From Gemmatimonadota bacterium (lineage in GTDB: Bacteria > Latescibacterota > UBA2968 > UBA8231), in NCBI GenBank assembly GCA_018660835.1, contig JABJJN010000008.1, forward strand, positions 172,977-236,976: DNA of 64,000 bases, given 5' to 3'. The position numbers and the translations under genes are program-made. The notes beneath the pieces are model-generated. The model was not told the DNA's origin, made no database searches, and saw only the letters and a program-made list of their open reading frames with translations. Of the stretch, positions 42,269 to 50,832 are shown one piece after another. The stretch's first letter is position 1, and each line of letters opens with the position of its first letter.

Positions 42269-42583
42269 TCAGGCGGCCACGTATTCCACGCCCTCACGCA
42301 GCAGGGATCCCCAGGCCTCTCGATCCAGGACGGCCACGGACAACCATTCTTTGAAGACCTTCTTTGCCGGGGCAAAGGACTGCCCCCTTCCTTGCGCGAT
42401 CAGCGCCGCAACCCGTTCTCGCGGCAATTTCACTACGAGTCCTGATCCCTTGTAGTCCACAAGCGCCAGGAACTCCTCTCCCACGCGCAAGCAGCGGGAC
42501 TTCATGATGGTGCCCTCGACGACTCGCGGATCCTCAACCTGTAATTCTTCAGCCAGATCCCAGAACAGTTCCTCAGCCGTCAT
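42269..42583 (-). CDS. YjbR/TfoX-N-like small protein
   Basis: A 104-residue protein in which the central segment (SGLVVKLPRERVAALIAQGRG, then FKEWLSV) resembles the MmcQ/YjbR and TfoX N-terminal fold. Members are poorly characterised; some bind DNA or act in competence regulation. The start overlaps the end of the ceramidase-like gene by 11 bases, and GGAAGAGGGG lies just upstream, so translation is coupled. Confidence 0.72.
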   Translation of the reverse strand: MTAEELFWDLAEELQVEDPRVVEGTIMKSRCLRVGEEFLALVDYKGSGLVVKLPRERVAALIAQGRGQSFAPAKKVFKEWLSVAVLDREAWGSLLREGVEYVAA

Positions 42584-43883
42584 TCTTCCCCTCTTCCTTT
42601 GCCTGTGAACTCAGGAGCAAGAGACGTAGCCCCGCCTCAACAGCAGCCTCGACGCCTTCGGCGAAGGGCGCCAGCTGGCCGAAGCGTTTCCACGCGCCTG
42701 TCTCGTAGCCACCTTCCACGAGCGCCCGATCTGTCGGCACATAACTCTGACAACCCTGGGTGTAGCCGAGGGCGATGGTATGATCACCAAACAACGCCTG
42801 TGCCTGCATACCGTATTCGAGAAAGAACTCACCCGACATACCCACCAGTTGCACCGAGCCGATGGAGAGAGCGGAAAAGCGAAAGGACATCGATGACGGT
42901 GGCTCCTCACGAGCCGCCTCGACAGTCTGGGCCCAGCGCCGCAGACCCTGGTGCTGATGGCTGGCGACAGCGTCACCCGGTTCTTCCCACTGCGAGGCCA
43001 GAATCATATCGATCTCCTCCACCGTTGGTAGCGGTGCAAGAGGAAGTTCGTGTAGAACCCGACGTGCGGAGATGGCATCCCCTGCCACGATTTGGGCGCT
43101 CTCTAACCCGGCATTTACACCGGCTTGTAACTGCTGCGCACAGTCAGCGGCATCGGCAGGGTCGCATTTGCGAAATCCTCCCGCGTCGTTGACCAGGTGC
43201 GGTCGCACGTTGCCAAAAGTACCAGGCAAGAAGAGGGCAACACCGCCGTGCTCCTCTTCAAGGGCCAACGATGTCTGTCCCGGATAGTCGCCGGAGATCT
43301 GTGGACCGAGCAGGATCGTGGGATGACAGCAGTAACTGTAGCACAGACCCACGAGAGAGTCGTCCTCACCACGCAGTGCCAGGACGGGGACATCGTTGTC
43401 GCATACGCCATCTGGATTGGGCAGCATTGAACAACCGTCAGGCCCCAGGAGGCGACGATTGACATTGAAGTAGCAGGCGCCCGTGCCATGCTCGAGACGC
43501 ACTTTTTGCAACTGACCACGCAGAGCACCCGCCGCCGACGACAGTAGCGAACACACCGTCTGCCAATACGGTCCCAGCCCCGTATAATCATCGATGGCAC
43601 CCACAATGGGGGCGGAATGACTGTGGCTGACCATGATCCAGACCGCTTCAGGGGGCAGGTCCGAGGCCAGACAGAGCGCACTCTCCAGACGCTCCAACTC
43701 CGGCAGACCCACATTGAGCACGTCGAGTGTGACCAGCAGGGCCGCGCCCTGACCATCTGAATCGATCAGTACGAGACGTGCATGCACATCATCGAGCACG
43801 CCCGCCTTCAGATCGATAAACGCATCTGGCCACACGCCACCAAGAGGTGGAGTGATGCATACCTTGTCACACGCTGCGAGCAT
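42573..43883 (-). CDS. Neutral/alkaline ceramidase-like hydrolase
   Basis: A 436-residue protein resembling the N-terminal zinc amidase domain of neutral ceramidase. Motifs include SHSHSAP, CCHP, SGDYPG and GYTQGCQSYVPTD near the C terminus, the usual order of zinc ligands and loop. No signal peptide is seen, so it appears cytoplasmic, unlike typical secreted ceramidases. The Ig-like C-terminal domain of full ceramidases (about 650 residues) is missing. GGAGG lies six bases before the ATG. Substrate: an N-acyl lipid or another ester; uncertain. Confidence 0.8.
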   Translation of the reverse strand: MLAACDKVCITPPLGGVWPDAFIDLKAGVLDDVHARLVLIDSDGQGAALLVTLDVLNVGLPELERLESALCLASDLPPEAVWIMVSHSHSAPIVGAIDDYTGLGPYWQTVCSLLSSAAGALRGQLQKVRLEHGTGACYFNVNRRLLGPDGCSMLPNPDGVCDNDVPVLALRGEDDSLVGLCYSYCCHPTILLGPQISGDYPGQTSLALEEEHGGVALFLPGTFGNVRPHLVNDAGGFRKCDPADAADCAQQLQAGVNAGLESAQIVAGDAISARRVLHELPLAPLPTVEEIDMILASQWEEPGDAVASHQHQGLRRWAQTVEAAREEPPSSMSFRFSALSIGSVQLVGMSGEFFLEYGMQAQALFGDHTIALGYTQGCQSYVPTDRALVEGGYETGAWKRFGQLAPFAEGVEAAVEAGLRLLLLSSQAKEEGKNDG

Positions 43884-44114
43884 TGATGCCTCCGTATGGA
43901 TACTGCCATGTACCTATGGGTTGATACTGCGCAACAGAAAAACAGGCAGTTATGGCGACGAAACGTAAGCGCCTCGTTAAGGTCAAGCGCCGGTCAAAAT
44001 CGCCTGCCATATTCGCACTCCACCGCTGCGCTCAATACGTTGGAGGCGAATCGTTGATGCCCTTCGCTGCTGTTTGCTGCGCCAAGCCATCAAGTTCAGG
44101 GAGATACCTGTGCC
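43884..44114. promoter_or_regulatory. Divergent intergenic region, ceramidase-like gene and enolase-superfamily gene
   Basis: This gap should contain promoters for both directions. I saw no convincing -35/-10 pairs or stable terminator. A very basic open frame begins at 43952 but is not credible as a gene. Confidence 0.35.
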
Positions 44115-45230
44115 GTGAAGATTTCACAGATCAAAACCTTCCTCGTCGATCGCTACCTGCTCGTCCGTGTCTATACAGACATGGGCATCGTCGGCAATGG
44201 CGAGGCGGGCTACTGGGAGTCCCATGGCACAACGGCTGAGCACATCGCTTCTCTGAGTGAGTACTTCGTTGGTCAGGACCCCCGCTGCATCGATCACCAT
44301 CAGCAGGTGATTTCCCGCAACACACATTTCTCTGGCGCCGTCCTCAGCGCCGCCCTCAGCGCCATCGACATTGCTCTGTGGGACATTCTCGGCAAGAGCG
44401 TAGGACTGCCAGTCTATCAGCTTCTGGGTGGCAAGTGCCGGAACAGGGTACTTGTCTTCGATAACATCGACGGCGCGACCATCGAAGACCGCGTCACCTC
44501 TGCCACCAAGTCTGTGACCGAAGGCTTCACTTCCCTGCGCACGAACCCATTCTTTGCCGGATTCGAGCAGCGTACCTCCACAGCGAACATCACACAGGCC
44601 ATAGACTTGATCGCCGCCTTGCGCGACGCGATCGGCTTTGATATCGATCTGGGGGTCGAGATCCACCGGAATCTGCAGCCGGATGAAGCCATAACCCTCG
44701 CCGGGGCCCTCGAGCCCTATCGACTCAAGTATTTCGAGGATCCCCTGCGTCCGGGCTCTCTCGAAGCACACGAATATGTGGCCAGGCACATCGACATCCC
44801 CATGGCTTTGGGCGAGCGCAGCTATGATCTGTTTCAGTTCAAGGATCTGATCGATCGCGGCATCGCCGCGTTCATTCGCACAGATCTCTCGTTAGCAGGT
44901 GGTTTCACGCAAGCAAAGAAGATCTCCGGTATCGCGGAGGCCGCAGCGACACAGATCTTTCCACACCTGATGGGAAGCCCGGTAAATCACGCAGCCTTTA
45001 CCCATCTGGCTGCGTCGATCCCCAACTACTACGTCATGGAAGCCGGTCAGCACACACGGGCTCAGTGTAGCCTTGTGGACGACCCCTTCGAAATCACCGG
45101 CGGTTACCGCGAGATCCCGGATCGGCCAGGGATCGGTGTCGAGATCAATGAGGAGGTGGCAGCTGGTCTGGCTGCAGAGACGCGCTCTGCTGCTGGGACG
45201 TATGCCGCCGACGGGTCAGTTACCCACTGA
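44115..45230 (+). CDS. Enolase-superfamily protein, galactonate-dehydratase-like subgroup
   Basis: A 371-residue protein with GTG start. Ligand segments include LGVEIHRN, Glu in KYFEDP and Glu in MALGERS. A His in FPHLMGS is the likely acid/base. The KxK site is absent (SLRTNPF), as in several sugar-acid dehydratases that use a His. A GGGAG lies about 11 bases before the GTG, rather far. It is convergent with the carbohydrate-related gene at 45280, which may handle the same substrate class. Confidence 0.86.
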   Translation: MKISQIKTFLVDRYLLVRVYTDMGIVGNGEAGYWESHGTTAEHIASLSEYFVGQDPRCIDHHQQVISRNTHFSGAVLSAALSAIDIALWDILGKSVGLPVYQLLGGKCRNRVLVFDNIDGATIEDRVTSATKSVTEGFTSLRTNPFFAGFEQRTSTANITQAIDLIAALRDAIGFDIDLGVEIHRNLQPDEAITLAGALEPYRLKYFEDPLRPGSLEAHEYVARHIDIPMALGERSYDLFQFKDLIDRGIAAFIRTDLSLAGGFTQAKKISGIAEAAATQIFPHLMGSPVNHAAFTHLAASIPNYYVMEAGQHTRAQCSLVDDPFEITGGYREIPDRPGIGVEINEEVAAGLAAETRSAAGTYAADGSVTH

Positions 45231-45279
45231 TTGTCTTGCTCGTGGACTTCAGGTAGCAGGGACACTGATCTGTACGACG

Positions 45280-46734
45280 TCAGCCATTGCCGAAGCGTAT
45301 GCTGAACAGATCCGCATCGCGCAGTACCCATCGCAGACGCACTGGACGACGGGCCAACACGCCAACATCGGCCCCATGAGTCCAGGTGACGATACGCGAT
45401 ATCTCGTCGCCTACGATCTGCGTACAGTCGTCGAGTCCGTATCCGGGAAGCACCTTGCCGTCCACATCCTGTATCTCGACTCGCACTGATCCTGCCGCAC
45501 CCGTCCGGTAGTTGATTTCTAATTGTTGACCGGAGAAGACGAGGGGCTTGGTCAGCATTTCACCACCGGCCCAGGGCGCGTTCACCGACGCAAAGCCATC
45601 CACTCGCAGCAGCAGTCGCTCAACATGCCACGTGTCCTGCATGTAGTGACGGGCGACGAAGGTCATCATCTGCTGCTCACCACATGGCAGGATACCCGTG
45701 AGGGGATAGTTCGTCCGCGACACCCAGTTTTGTGCCCCAGGGCCGGGACGAATGAAACTCTCCATGAAAGTGCGATCGTATGTCGTGGTGCCCGCACGGC
45801 TCGTGAGCAACACGGCGTCGGCACAGTCATTGTCATAGGAGTGACCGCGTGTGTCATATAGACCGATCGTCTTCACCTGTGCATCCGTAACGACCCGACG
45901 ACCTTCCATGAAACGTGCAGCGACAGCAACGTATTGGTGCGGTGCGCGGAAATATGGCACCGTGTTGTTCGTATAGAATTGCTCACGCTCTGTCTCGCCG
46001 TAACTCATCGGCACCGGATCCGTCCAGTGTTTGAAGTCCGTTGATGTCGTGCGTGCCATCGATCGGTAGCCATCCATGAAGCGATAGTAGAGGACCCAGG
46101 CTTTTTCAGATGCACTCCAGAACATGGTATTGCCACCATCGAAACAGTTTCGCAGATCGCTGACAATCTCCGGCTGCTGTGCCATCTGGCTGAAGGTGAA
46201 GCCATCCTCCGAGCACCGGACGACGAGCCGCTTCGGCCCCTTTGGATCTGCGAAGGCCGTATGTTTCTCGCCCTCGAGGGTCTCACTTGTCAGCGCTTTG
46301 ATGCGTTCATGCGCCGGCACATCGGGTCCCTCATCGAGCCACACAGCTGCCATCAACATCGGTTTGCCTGATCTCTCTGCCGTAACATTTGTGCCGCTCT
46401 CTCCGGCTCGTCCCACCAGACCCAGATCAGGCTTTGTCCATGTTGCACCATCGTCACTGGTGGCAACACAAAGCACACCACTGTCGTCTCCAGCGGTGAG
46501 CGTCATGGACCGGTAGTACATCAGATACCTGTCGTCATGCCTCAAGACAGTGACAGGCCCATTGGCGGGGCCCTCCCATGGTCGATCGAGTCGGATCGCC
46601 ACGCCACCTGACACGGGTTCGTGCAGTTTGAGCGCAGTATCTGTCATGCGCTCTATCAGCAGGTAGTCGACGAATAGTTCGCGACGATCGCCGATCTCGA
46701 TCGGTCGATCTCCGAGTTCGATCGCGGGGTCCAT
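45280..46734 (-). CDS. Propeller-type glycoside-hydrolase-like protein
   Basis: A 484-residue protein from ATG at 46734, preferred over an in-frame GTG at 46743 because AAAGGTG lies five to six bases before it. The first 350 residues form blades of a five-bladed propeller of the GH32/GH43 or sialidase-like class (TSDDGATWTKPDLG, CSEDGFTFSQM). A C-terminal jelly-roll (about 375-480) resembles a carbohydrate-binding module. No signal peptide is visible. Catalytic acids cannot be named. Likely a cytoplasmic glycosidase or lyase-like protein; specificity unknown. Confidence 0.75.
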   Translation of the reverse strand: MDPAIELGDRPIEIGDRRELFVDYLLIERMTDTALKLHEPVSGGVAIRLDRPWEGPANGPVTVLRHDDRYLMYYRSMTLTAGDDSGVLCVATSDDGATWTKPDLGLVGRAGESGTNVTAERSGKPMLMAAVWLDEGPDVPAHERIKALTSETLEGEKHTAFADPKGPKRLVVRCSEDGFTFSQMAQQPEIVSDLRNCFDGGNTMFWSASEKAWVLYYRFMDGYRSMARTTSTDFKHWTDPVPMSYGETEREQFYTNNTVPYFRAPHQYVAVAARFMEGRRVVTDAQVKTIGLYDTRGHSYDNDCADAVLLTSRAGTTTYDRTFMESFIRPGPGAQNWVSRTNYPLTGILPCGEQQMMTFVARHYMQDTWHVERLLLRVDGFASVNAPWAGGEMLTKPLVFSGQQLEINYRTGAAGSVRVEIQDVDGKVLPGYGLDDCTQIVGDEISRIVTWTHGADVGVLARRPVRLRWVLRDADLFSIRFGNG

Positions 46735-46808
46735 GGGAATCACCTTTGTTTGGGGCTGACAGCGGTTGAAGGCAAACTAACCAAAGAGCGGGAAACAGAG
46801 AGCGAAAT

Positions 46809-47801
46809 ATGAAGACAAGAATCCTGGGAAGAACAGGGCTGGAGGTGGGTGAACTGTCTTTGGGCGCCGCCTTCGTGACGCGCGGCGAAGGTGGATTCGA
46901 GGGTTCCCTGCCTGTCGTTCGCCGCGCACTGGAACTTGGGTTCAACCTGGCGGACACTTCCGCCGACTATGGCGACAGCGAGGCATCTCTCGGCTGGGCC
47001 CTTGAGCAGGCAGACCAGCCCTGCATCGTTTCCACGAAACTGGGCCCACCACCTGGTTGGACTGACTTTCAACCGAAGGACAAGGATCAACTGAGACGTA
47101 TTGTCGATCTCAGCCTGAAGAATCTACGCCGTGATGTGATCGACATCATGATGGTACATGAACCGGATCGTCCGGGTCAGTTTGACTGGTACGACGACGA
47201 CATCTCCTTCCACGGACCTGTCGTCGACCTGCTGCAGGAACTCAAAGAGGAGGGGCTCATTCGCCACACAGGGATTGGCGGTACCGGTGTGTATGAATTG
47301 GCTCGCCTCTGCGACACGGGTTGGTATGATGTCGTGCTGACCGCCTTCAATTCGAGTCCTCTCTGGCGCGACGCCCTGACCCATGTCATTCCCTCTGCGA
47401 ACAGGCATAACATGGGTGTCTTCCTCGCATCCCCAACGCAGCAGGGCTGGCTCGTCAGGAAATACGAGCAAGTCGCCAACGGTGCGCGCTGGCTGGCACC
47501 ACAGCGACGCGAACAGCTACAGGCCCTTTATGATCTGGTTGATGACATCGGCATCGAGCTGCCGGTCCTCTGCCTGCGCTGGGCACTGGGCGTCGAGGGT
47601 GTGTCTACTGTGTTGACGGGCCCGCGCAATGTGGAACAACTCGAGCAGAACTTCACTGCCGTCGAACAGGGACTCTTGCCTGACGAAGTAACCAGGAGAC
47701 TGGACCACATATACCAGATGCTACCACATCGCCCCTTTGAAGAGCCCGCCGGTTGTCATCTCGACAGCAGCGACTATTGGGGTCCCGCACACGTGCGCTA
47801 G
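46809..47801 (+). CDS. Aldo/keto reductase
   Basis: A 330-residue TIM-barrel oxidoreductase. The catalytic tetrad is visible: D49 and Y54 (ADTSADYGDSE), K77 (VSTKLG) and H117 (MMVHEPD). The protein reduces carbonyls of aldoses or steroids with NADPH, usually in the cytoplasm. It is divergent from the propeller hydrolase (74 bases apart), suggesting shared control, and convergent with the next gene. Close relatives act in sugar catabolism, such as L-fucose or L-galactose dehydrogenases, but this is not certain. Confidence 0.9.
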   Translation: MKTRILGRTGLEVGELSLGAAFVTRGEGGFEGSLPVVRRALELGFNLADTSADYGDSEASLGWALEQADQPCIVSTKLGPPPGWTDFQPKDKDQLRRIVDLSLKNLRRDVIDIMMVHEPDRPGQFDWYDDDISFHGPVVDLLQELKEEGLIRHTGIGGTGVYELARLCDTGWYDVVLTAFNSSPLWRDALTHVIPSANRHNMGVFLASPTQQGWLVRKYEQVANGARWLAPQRREQLQALYDLVDDIGIELPVLCLRWALGVEGVSTVLTGPRNVEQLEQNFTAVEQGLLPDEVTRRLDHIYQMLPHRPFEEPAGCHLDSSDYWGPAHVR

Positions 47802-47864
47802 ATCCTGGCGATCTCAAGACACGACCTGTAAGAACGAGGCGCCCGCCGCGTGGCTTAACCAGCA

Positions 47865-49793
47865 CTAAAACGGTGTGGCATAGGATGGGTCGTTGACGTA
47901 ACGCTGCGTGTCCAGATCGAGTCGAATCTCCATGCCTGCCGGCAGATCAACCTGTAATCGACCGTTGTCGAGTTCCAGCGTGTGTTCCTGGCGCGTAATC
48001 GGTTCGGCATGATACGTCCCGGCGTAGCCGCCCAGGTCACCCGGCCAGACACTGTTGCATGACTCGTAGGTGGCCTTGGTGAAGCGGTGTTCGCCAAAGG
48101 CGCCCGCCTGCAGCAACACACGGCGGCTCTGCGTCGCACTCGTATTGACGAGACGTACAACGGTTCGATCCGCCGCCAGGGTCTCAACCAATGCACCAAC
48201 ATCCTGCGGCAATCCTGAACGTTTCTCGTCCATATCGAAGTAGCGCACGCGAGCATGCAGCAGTCCGCCATTGTAAATCGGCTGCGGTGCCCCCATCGTC
48301 AGCTGAATCAGCGCCTCTGACGTCACTGGATTGCCCCATTGCCAGTGGTGGATATGGTGCTGCGTGCCGACACTTTCGTCTTCTCTCACCTGCGCCATGC
48401 GACGACAGACCTGCTGGTAACTCGCCTGCTGGATCCGCTCCGGGTAGTCAGGATTCTCTCCAGCGAGAAATCGCGACCAGGGCTGTTCGTGACCACTGTC
48501 GTGTTTGTCGCGGAAGGAGTGCACCTGACTCCAGTCATTCGCCTCGGCCTGCTGGAGACGCTCCACGCGCTCCCAGTCGTCGTCCCGCATGGATAGATGC
48601 CACAGATACACCGGATAGAGGGCACTCATCGGCATCCAGTCGAACCACCCGGCGTCGCCATAGCGATAGGGCACGAGAAAGGTCTTCTCCCCTTCAGGTA
48701 CGGTGTCGAGTTGCTTTTTCCACTCCTCACCCACGCTCATGTGCTCTTGTCGATGGTCACGCATTTCACCCAGTTCCAGGATGCGATCCATCTGTTGCCG
48801 CGGCAGTTCTAGATACTTCTCGTCGCGCGTCAGCAGATACGCATTGGCCCCTGCATCGACGGTGGCAAAGTGCATGGTGAGGAAGCCGTGCGGGAAGGTC
48901 CATCCATAACGCCCCCCATACCATTTGCCATCGACAAACTCACCCACCTTGCCAGAGGGGCCGATCTGGTCTGGCAACAATCCGCCATTGTCCTGCGCAC
49001 GCTGTAACCAGGCGTCGGTGTATTCGACAACCCAGTCGCGGTACTTCTCCTGCTGCGTCAGCATGAAGGCATTGGTCATCATCGATGTGATCGCAAGATT
49101 GGCCGGTGCGTCACCCGCCTTCCAACGCTGCTGCATGGCGGCGCCCATGCGTTTCGCATTGGCCGGGTCAGCCAGATCCTTGACGGACTCAATTCCCGGT
49201 AGATCGAAGAAGGGCAGGCCATAGGGTTCCATCGTCGTGCCCACAGGGCTGTATTCGCGTCCATCCGCCCCATCCGTAACGATTGCCCCCTTGCTGCCAT
49301 TGAGCCCGGATAACACGACCCGGTGCTCGGGATCGTAGTTGATCGCCTCTTTGTCCTCATTGAGGTAGAAGCCAGCGAAACGTTTGGCCAGCTCCAGTCG
49401 GCGCGTGCTCGTCGGCGCCGCAAGGCACAGGTGATAGAACAGTTCATCAGCTTCCGACTGATGCATCTGGTCTTCGCGGAAGCCATAGTCCTTGTGATAG
49501 GATCCAAGTCGCATGAGCTGACCTGTCACTGCTTCGAACTGACGCTCCGCCAGGGATAGCAGGTGCTCACTACCCCCCATGAGATAAACGAGGGGCCAGT
49601 TGAAGAAGGGCTCGAAGTAGTCATCGGGAGATCCACCACCCCAGGCATCGTCCCAGATGAACTCGCCATTGTCACGCGTGAAATGCTGCAGGAACGGCTC
49701 GACGACAGTGTCCATCGAGTCGAACAAATGACGCTGCCAGATAGCCCATGATGGCATCTGTTCAACGGGTAGATCAGCGATGATGTGTGACAT
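47865..49793 (-). CDS. Large (alpha/alpha)-barrel-like glycosidase-type protein, function unknown
   Basis: About 642 residues. A first helical half (1-400) has Trp/His-rich loops (DDAWGGGSPDDYFEPF, YGWTFPHGF) typical of (alpha/alpha)6-barrel glycosidases and lyases. A beta-rich C-terminal part follows. No signal peptide is seen. ATG at 49793 has GGAG six bases upstream; an upstream TTG is less likely. It lies in a neighbourhood of sugar enzymes. I do not recognise the exact family; carbohydrate processing is inferred from layout. Confidence 0.68.
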   Translation of the reverse strand: MSHIIADLPVEQMPSWAIWQRHLFDSMDTVVEPFLQHFTRDNGEFIWDDAWGGGSPDDYFEPFFNWPLVYLMGGSEHLLSLAERQFEAVTGQLMRLGSYHKDYGFREDQMHQSEADELFYHLCLAAPTSTRRLELAKRFAGFYLNEDKEAINYDPEHRVVLSGLNGSKGAIVTDGADGREYSPVGTTMEPYGLPFFDLPGIESVKDLADPANAKRMGAAMQQRWKAGDAPANLAITSMMTNAFMLTQQEKYRDWVVEYTDAWLQRAQDNGGLLPDQIGPSGKVGEFVDGKWYGGRYGWTFPHGFLTMHFATVDAGANAYLLTRDEKYLELPRQQMDRILELGEMRDHRQEHMSVGEEWKKQLDTVPEGEKTFLVPYRYGDAGWFDWMPMSALYPVYLWHLSMRDDDWERVERLQQAEANDWSQVHSFRDKHDSGHEQPWSRFLAGENPDYPERIQQASYQQVCRRMAQVREDESVGTQHHIHHWQWGNPVTSEALIQLTMGAPQPIYNGGLLHARVRYFDMDEKRSGLPQDVGALVETLAADRTVVRLVNTSATQSRRVLLQAGAFGEHRFTKATYESCNSVWPGDLGGYAGTYHAEPITRQEHTLELDNGRLQVDLPAGMEIRLDLDTQRYVNDPSYATPF

Positions 49794-49893
49794 CAATTAC
49801 TCCGATTAATGGATCGAACTACTCCGACTTTTTTGGACGCGACGAGGACTTATCCTATCACCCTGGGCCCCTCGTGCACCATAGGGGACCATC

Positions 49894-50637
49894 TTACCGT
49901 TCATCAGGTGAAATCTTCACGTCCCCCCAGGTCACATTTTCCACAGCCGTTGACGGGGGCGTCAGCAAAGTGAACGTAAAGGTTCCCATCTTCGCGGGGC
50001 CCACGAGTTGCCCCGTCGGCTCTGTGATTACAGAGATCGCCTCAGGTGGATCATTCTGTGGCCCACCGAGAGGCCACTGATTGGCACTACGTGTGCCACC
50101 ATCAAAGGGATGCAGGTCCACGACAACGGATGGCTTCCACTGGCCATTCTCGAACAGTGGCAACCCCGAGACGCCGACAAACCAGTCTGGACTGGGGCCC
50201 AACATGGTGACAAGCGTCACGAGAGGAAAGGTGTCGTCCACATCGAACTCGACACTCAGATCGCCGCAGCTTGTGGCCATGGTGGCAGCAGGACAGAACC
50301 ACCAGCGGTACTCCAGTGTCTGGAAGGCTCTGTTCCCTACCTCCGCCTGGATCTCCTCATCGGTGAGGATGTTGATCACGCCAGTCTCTGCCATCTGCAC
50401 CATACCGGGGCTGGCGAGTTCGCCGACCTGCCAGAAGGACACGTTGTCATTGTGTGTGCCACCACCGAGCCAGGAGAAATGTGCGTCCGTAGGAGCGATT
50501 CGTTCCGGGTGCGTTTCCTCACTCCAAGTGTTGTCGACATCCAGCCGATAGCGAACGACGCCCGCCCTGGCCTCTGTTGCGTTGAGAAGAATCTGCGCTG
50601 CGAAAACCAAGCCCAGGAATAGATGTGTCGTCTTCAT
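49894..50637 (-). CDS. Exported spondin-domain protein
   Basis: A 247-residue protein from ATG at 50637 with AGGCGG upstream and a signal peptide ending near ATEARAG. A spondin-type domain follows: YRLDVDNTWSEETHP, HFSWLGGGTHN, MLGPSPDWFVGVSGLPLF and DLHPFDGGT. The domain is better known from animal F-spondins, but bacterial members occur, mostly exported and of unknown role. A longer upstream frame to 50787 would give no signal peptide. Likely periplasmic or surface binding. Confidence 0.85.
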   Translation of the reverse strand: MKTTHLFLGLVFAAQILLNATEARAGVVRYRLDVDNTWSEETHPERIAPTDAHFSWLGGGTHNDNVSFWQVGELASPGMVQMAETGVINILTDEEIQAEVGNRAFQTLEYRWWFCPAATMATSCGDLSVEFDVDDTFPLVTLVTMLGPSPDWFVGVSGLPLFENGQWKPSVVVDLHPFDGGTRSANQWPLGGPQNDPPEAISVITEPTGQLVGPAKMGTFTFTLLTPPSTAVENVTWGDVKISPDER

Positions 50638-50832
50638 AGTCTGCCGCCTGTGTAGTGCATAGTGGGATTCTATGCGCCGGTGTGCACCGCCTTGAATCTC
50701 TCCTGCACGCCGGATGAATACAACCCTTACATGGGCCTCCCCTTGACCACCCTGCGGAATTGAACCTTTCGTCCCTGTTGATACCATTAAATCCGCTCAG
50801 ATGCTGAAGCCACTCCGGGACGCGCAAACCAA
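50638..50832. promoter_or_regulatory. Divergent intergenic region with a weak promoter for the acylase gene
   Basis: TTGAAC (50760-50765) and TACCAT (50782-50787), 16 bases apart, could be a promoter toward the acylase gene. No clear counterpart was seen for the spondin-domain gene. Confidence 0.3.

Noticed and set aside
43952-44239. A small basic open frame between the ceramidase-like and enolase-superfamily genes
   Set aside because: It overlaps the enolase-superfamily gene by about 125 bases, has no recognisable domain, and its composition is low-complexity and basic.
49864-49890. Hairpin after the spondin-domain gene as terminator
   Set aside because: The stem has a bulge and the following bases on the transcribed strand are A-rich, not a U-run.
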